Source: Halothermothrix sp. (lineage in GTDB: Bacteria > Bacillota > Halanaerobiia > DY22613). Taken from it: a DNA stretch of 64,000 nucleotides. The translations under genes were made by a program, and so were the position numbers. The stretch covers positions 152,764 to 216,763 of the forward strand of contig JAENYK010000010.1 in the NCBI GenBank assembly GCA_016841825.1, read 5' to 3'. Shown one piece after another: positions 62,360 through 64,000 of the stretch (within the stretch, counting starts at the first letter, position 1; every line of letters starts with the position of its first letter). Below the pieces are notes generated by a model, which saw only the letters and a program-made list of their open reading frames with translations, was not told the DNA's origin and did no database searches.

Positions 62360-63310
62360 TCATTTGATCAGGTCCAACAGATGCCCATAGCCTTCCTGCA
62401 CCATCTCTTCTCTAGGAATGAACCTTAAAGATGCACTGTTAATGCAGTACCTCAATCCTCCCGTTTTCTTGGGACCGTCGTTAAACAGATGACCCAAATG
62501 AGCGTTCCCCGCACGACTTCGAACTTCTGTCCTATGCATTCCATGAGAAGCATCCTGTTTTTCGTAAATCACATCTTGATCAATCGGTTTTGAAAAACTT
62601 GGCCAACCGCAGCCAGATTCAAATTTGTCACTCGAGACAAAGAGTGGTTCACCCGTTGTCACATCCACATAAATTCCAGGTTGAAAGGTGTTCCAGAATT
62701 CATTCTGAAAAGGAGGTTCGGTGGCACTGTTCTGTGTCACTTCATACTGCACCGCAGTTAGCGTTTTGCGCAGTGTATCGGTGTCCGGTAGCCTGTAAAC
62801 TGTAGGGTCTGCATTTGACTTTGCCGCCTGTTCAAACTTGGCCTTTGAAATATGACAATACCCGTTGGGATGTTTATCCAGATACTTTTGATGATATTCC
62901 TCCGCAGGACTGAAATTGCGTAGCGGTGCTACCTCGATAGCAATAGGCTTATCGTATCGTTCTTGCAGCTGTGCAATAGAGTGCTTAATAACCTGCAGAT
63001 CCTCATCATTGACATAGTAGATACCGGTTCGATACTGCGTACCGTGATCACCGCCCTGCCGGTTGACGGAGACAGGATTAATCGATCCATAGTATAGCTC
63101 AAGCAAAAATGCCAGGGAAATTATCCCGGAATCATAGACAACACGTACCGTTTCAGCATGCCCCGTATTTCGATGACACACCTCCTCATAAGTAGGGTTT
63201 TCCGTCTCTCCGTTCGCATAGCCGACCTGTGTAGACAAAACACCCCGAATTGATGAAAAATATTTCTCAGTTCCCCAAAAGCAACCACCTGCAAAATAAA
63301 TTTCTGGCAT
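62360..63310 (-). CDS. msrAB: Bifunctional peptide methionine sulfoxide reductase MsrA-MsrB
   Basis: About 316 residues. The N-terminal MsrA domain has the nucleophile in [12 protein letters not shown] and [17 protein letters not shown], and the C-terminal MsrB domain has [23 protein letters not shown] and the catalytic Cys in [11 protein letters not shown]. It reduces both epimers of methionine sulfoxide. The zinc-binding CxxC pairs of many MsrB proteins are absent, as in the zinc-free subgroup. I start it at MPEIYFAGG (63310), after AGAGGTG, rather than at the ATG at 63379. Confidence 0.95.
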   Translation of the reverse strand: MPEIYFAGGCFWGTEKYFSSIRGVLSTQVGYANGETENPTYEEVCHRNTGHAETVRVVYDSGIISLAFLLELYYGSINPVSVNRQGGDHGTQYRTGIYYVNDEDLQVIKHSIAQLQERYDKPIAIEVAPLRNFSPAEEYHQKYLDKHPNGYCHISKAKFEQAAKSNADPTVYRLPDTDTLRKTLTAVQYEVTQNSATEPPFQNEFWNTFQPGIYVDVTTGEPLFVSSDKFESGCGWPSFSKPIDQDVIYEKQDASHGMHRTEVRSRAGNAHLGHLFNDGPKKTGGLRYCINSASLRFIPREEMVQEGYGHLLDLIK

Positions 63311-63703
63311 AGCGCACCTCTTTTCATTATTTATTAATACAACACCATTACCATTAACATCTACTAATTCAAATACCATTTTTCAATATAGTTTTTCCGC
63401 CGGAATCACTTATTATTCTAACGATTCAGTATTACATTGGAGGAGACTGTTAAATAAATCCATTGAATTAATCCTCTGCGAAAAAGTCAAAACAGCTATC
63501 GAGTAATCCGCATACTACAGCAATATGTAATTTAAGGTTACATTTCTCTTATTATTGCTAATTTCATTTGTCTCATTAAAAATCACTCATTTCTTAAATT
63601 CATGTTTTCTGAAGAGCATCATTCTGCAAAAAACATAATTTCCTGGATAATAAAAAACCACTCCTTAAGGTGGTTCGTTCTTCTCCAAAATTTAAAAAGT
63701 AGG
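63311..63703 (-). other. Intergenic region between msrAB and a small ORF
   Basis: About 390 AT-rich bases. It contains the terminator at 63656-63675 and otherwise no gene with a convincing ribosome site; no repeat or insertion-sequence end was seen. Confidence 0.5.
63656..63675 (-). terminator. Intrinsic terminator downstream of a 38-residue ORF
   Basis: AACCAC and GTGGTT pair (with possible CTTAAG extension in the loop), followed on the minus strand by TTTTTTATTAT. It lies 29 bases past the stop codon at 63704. Confidence 0.75.
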
Positions 63704-63820
63704 CTATCCTAAGTTGTCATGTTGAAAATCACGTTCCCTTGACTGATGTCTTATCCAACTAAGATTAAGAATTGTCGACATTATAGCTATTGCAGCACCT
63801 CCACTTTCAACTTTTTCCAT
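63704..63820 (-). CDS. Short ORF, 38 residues, possible gene remnant
   Basis: MEKVESGGAAIAIMSTILNL, then a basic tail containing WIRHQSRERDF. The hydrophobic first half could be a membrane helix. The ribosome site (AAAAAGTAA) is poor, so it may be a small protein or a decayed gene end; the terminator directly after it supports transcription. No family recognised. Confidence 0.3.
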   Translation of the reverse strand: MEKVESGGAAIAIMSTILNLSWIRHQSRERDFQHDNLG

Positions 63821-63907
63821 TTACTTTTTAATATATCTATCTTTAAAAATTGATAAACGAGACATAAAGTAGTATTCACCTGCATTTTACCATATAAATA
63901 CAAAAAA

Positions 63908-63922
63908 GCAGACCGCATCTGC
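63908..63922 (-). terminator. Terminator after tRNA-Asp
   Basis: GCAGA and TCTGC pair around a 5-base loop, followed on the minus strand by TTTTTTGTATTT, about 27 bases past the tRNA 3' end. Confidence 0.7.
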
Positions 63923-63948
63923 AGTCGACTTTTTTCAACAAAAAATTA

Positions 63949-64000
63949 TGGCGGAGTCGACGGGAATTGAACCCGCGATCTTCGGCGTGACAGGCCGACA
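63949..64000 (-). tRNA. tRNA-Asp (anticodon GTC), 5' part outside window
   Basis: Minus strand. The anticodon arm TCGGC-CTGTCAC-GCCGA places GTC at positions 34-36. The T arm GCGGG-TTCAATT-CCCGT is intact and the acceptor strand CGACTCC is followed by discriminator G and an encoded CCA. The D arm and 5' acceptor strand lie beyond base 64000. Confidence 0.95.

Overview
The window looks like a low-GC, anaerobic-type Firmicute with an outer membrane, most like the Halanaerobiales; this is an inference. Support: AT-rich DNA, GGAGG ribosome sites, frequent TTG and GTG starts, a TetR-controlled operon and an ECF transporter, alongside real outer-membrane components (an Omp85 barrel and a second barrel, both ending in Phe, and a LolA-like periplasmic protein). 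Almost every gene is on the minus strand, so the window reads from right to left.

Region 1 (1-23264) is a hybrid NRPS/PKS line. In reading order: C-A-PCP-C-A-PCP-C (15522-23264); a C-domain lobe, one A domain and a PCP (10039-15324); KS-AT-ACP-Cy-A(Cys)-PCP (2649-10037); and a KS-AT that runs off the left edge. The 10039-15324 A domain carries two enzyme-sized insertions: a radical SAM plus B12-binding region between motifs A2 and A3, and a Cys-rich PP-loop (thiolation-like) domain near its C-terminal subdomain. The cysteine A domain of the next protein carries a SagB/McbC-type oxidase between A4 and A5, which predicts a thiazole.

Region 2 (23737-26162) is a small operon of membrane protein, TetR regulator and amidohydrolase. 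Its promoter overlaps a 50-bp near-perfect palindrome.

Region 3 (26463-34289) is one operon: an FMN-binding protein, three exported proteins with sulfite-oxidase/molybdopterin-like folds (one fused to an alkaline-phosphatase-type domain), an ECF transporter (S, A, A, T), a MobB-like NTPase and a small kinase. A sigma-70 promoter, a structured leader RNA and a terminator precede it, the layout of a transcription-attenuation riboswitch.

Region 4 (34768-59911) is a run of 24 genes in one direction that appears to be a single biosynthesis and export locus. From its promoter end: an ABC exporter; five tandem 30-31 residue Cys-rich peptides; a radical SAM/SPASM enzyme; a 1054-residue protein with an N-terminal GNAT domain; a CrtI-like FAD enzyme; a type II PKS/FAS set (KS, CLF-like KS, ACP, dehydratase, ketoreductase, KS-CLF fusion, thioesterase, acyl-CoA ligase-like enzyme); a second radical SAM/SPASM enzyme; and an envelope set (TPR proteins, LolE-like permease, LolD-like ATPase, LolA-like protein, two outer-membrane barrels). 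The simplest reading is a radical-SAM-modified RiPP joined to, or made beside, a type II PKS (possibly polyene) acyl chain and moved to the outer membrane. This is the best candidate for an undescribed system, together with the doubly interrupted NRPS module.

Region 5 (60000-64000) holds a small orphan gene, a methyltransferase, a broken ferritin-like gene on the plus strand, an MsrA-MsrB fusion, another small ORF and the 3' part of tRNA-Asp. No CRISPR array or intact insertion sequence was seen.
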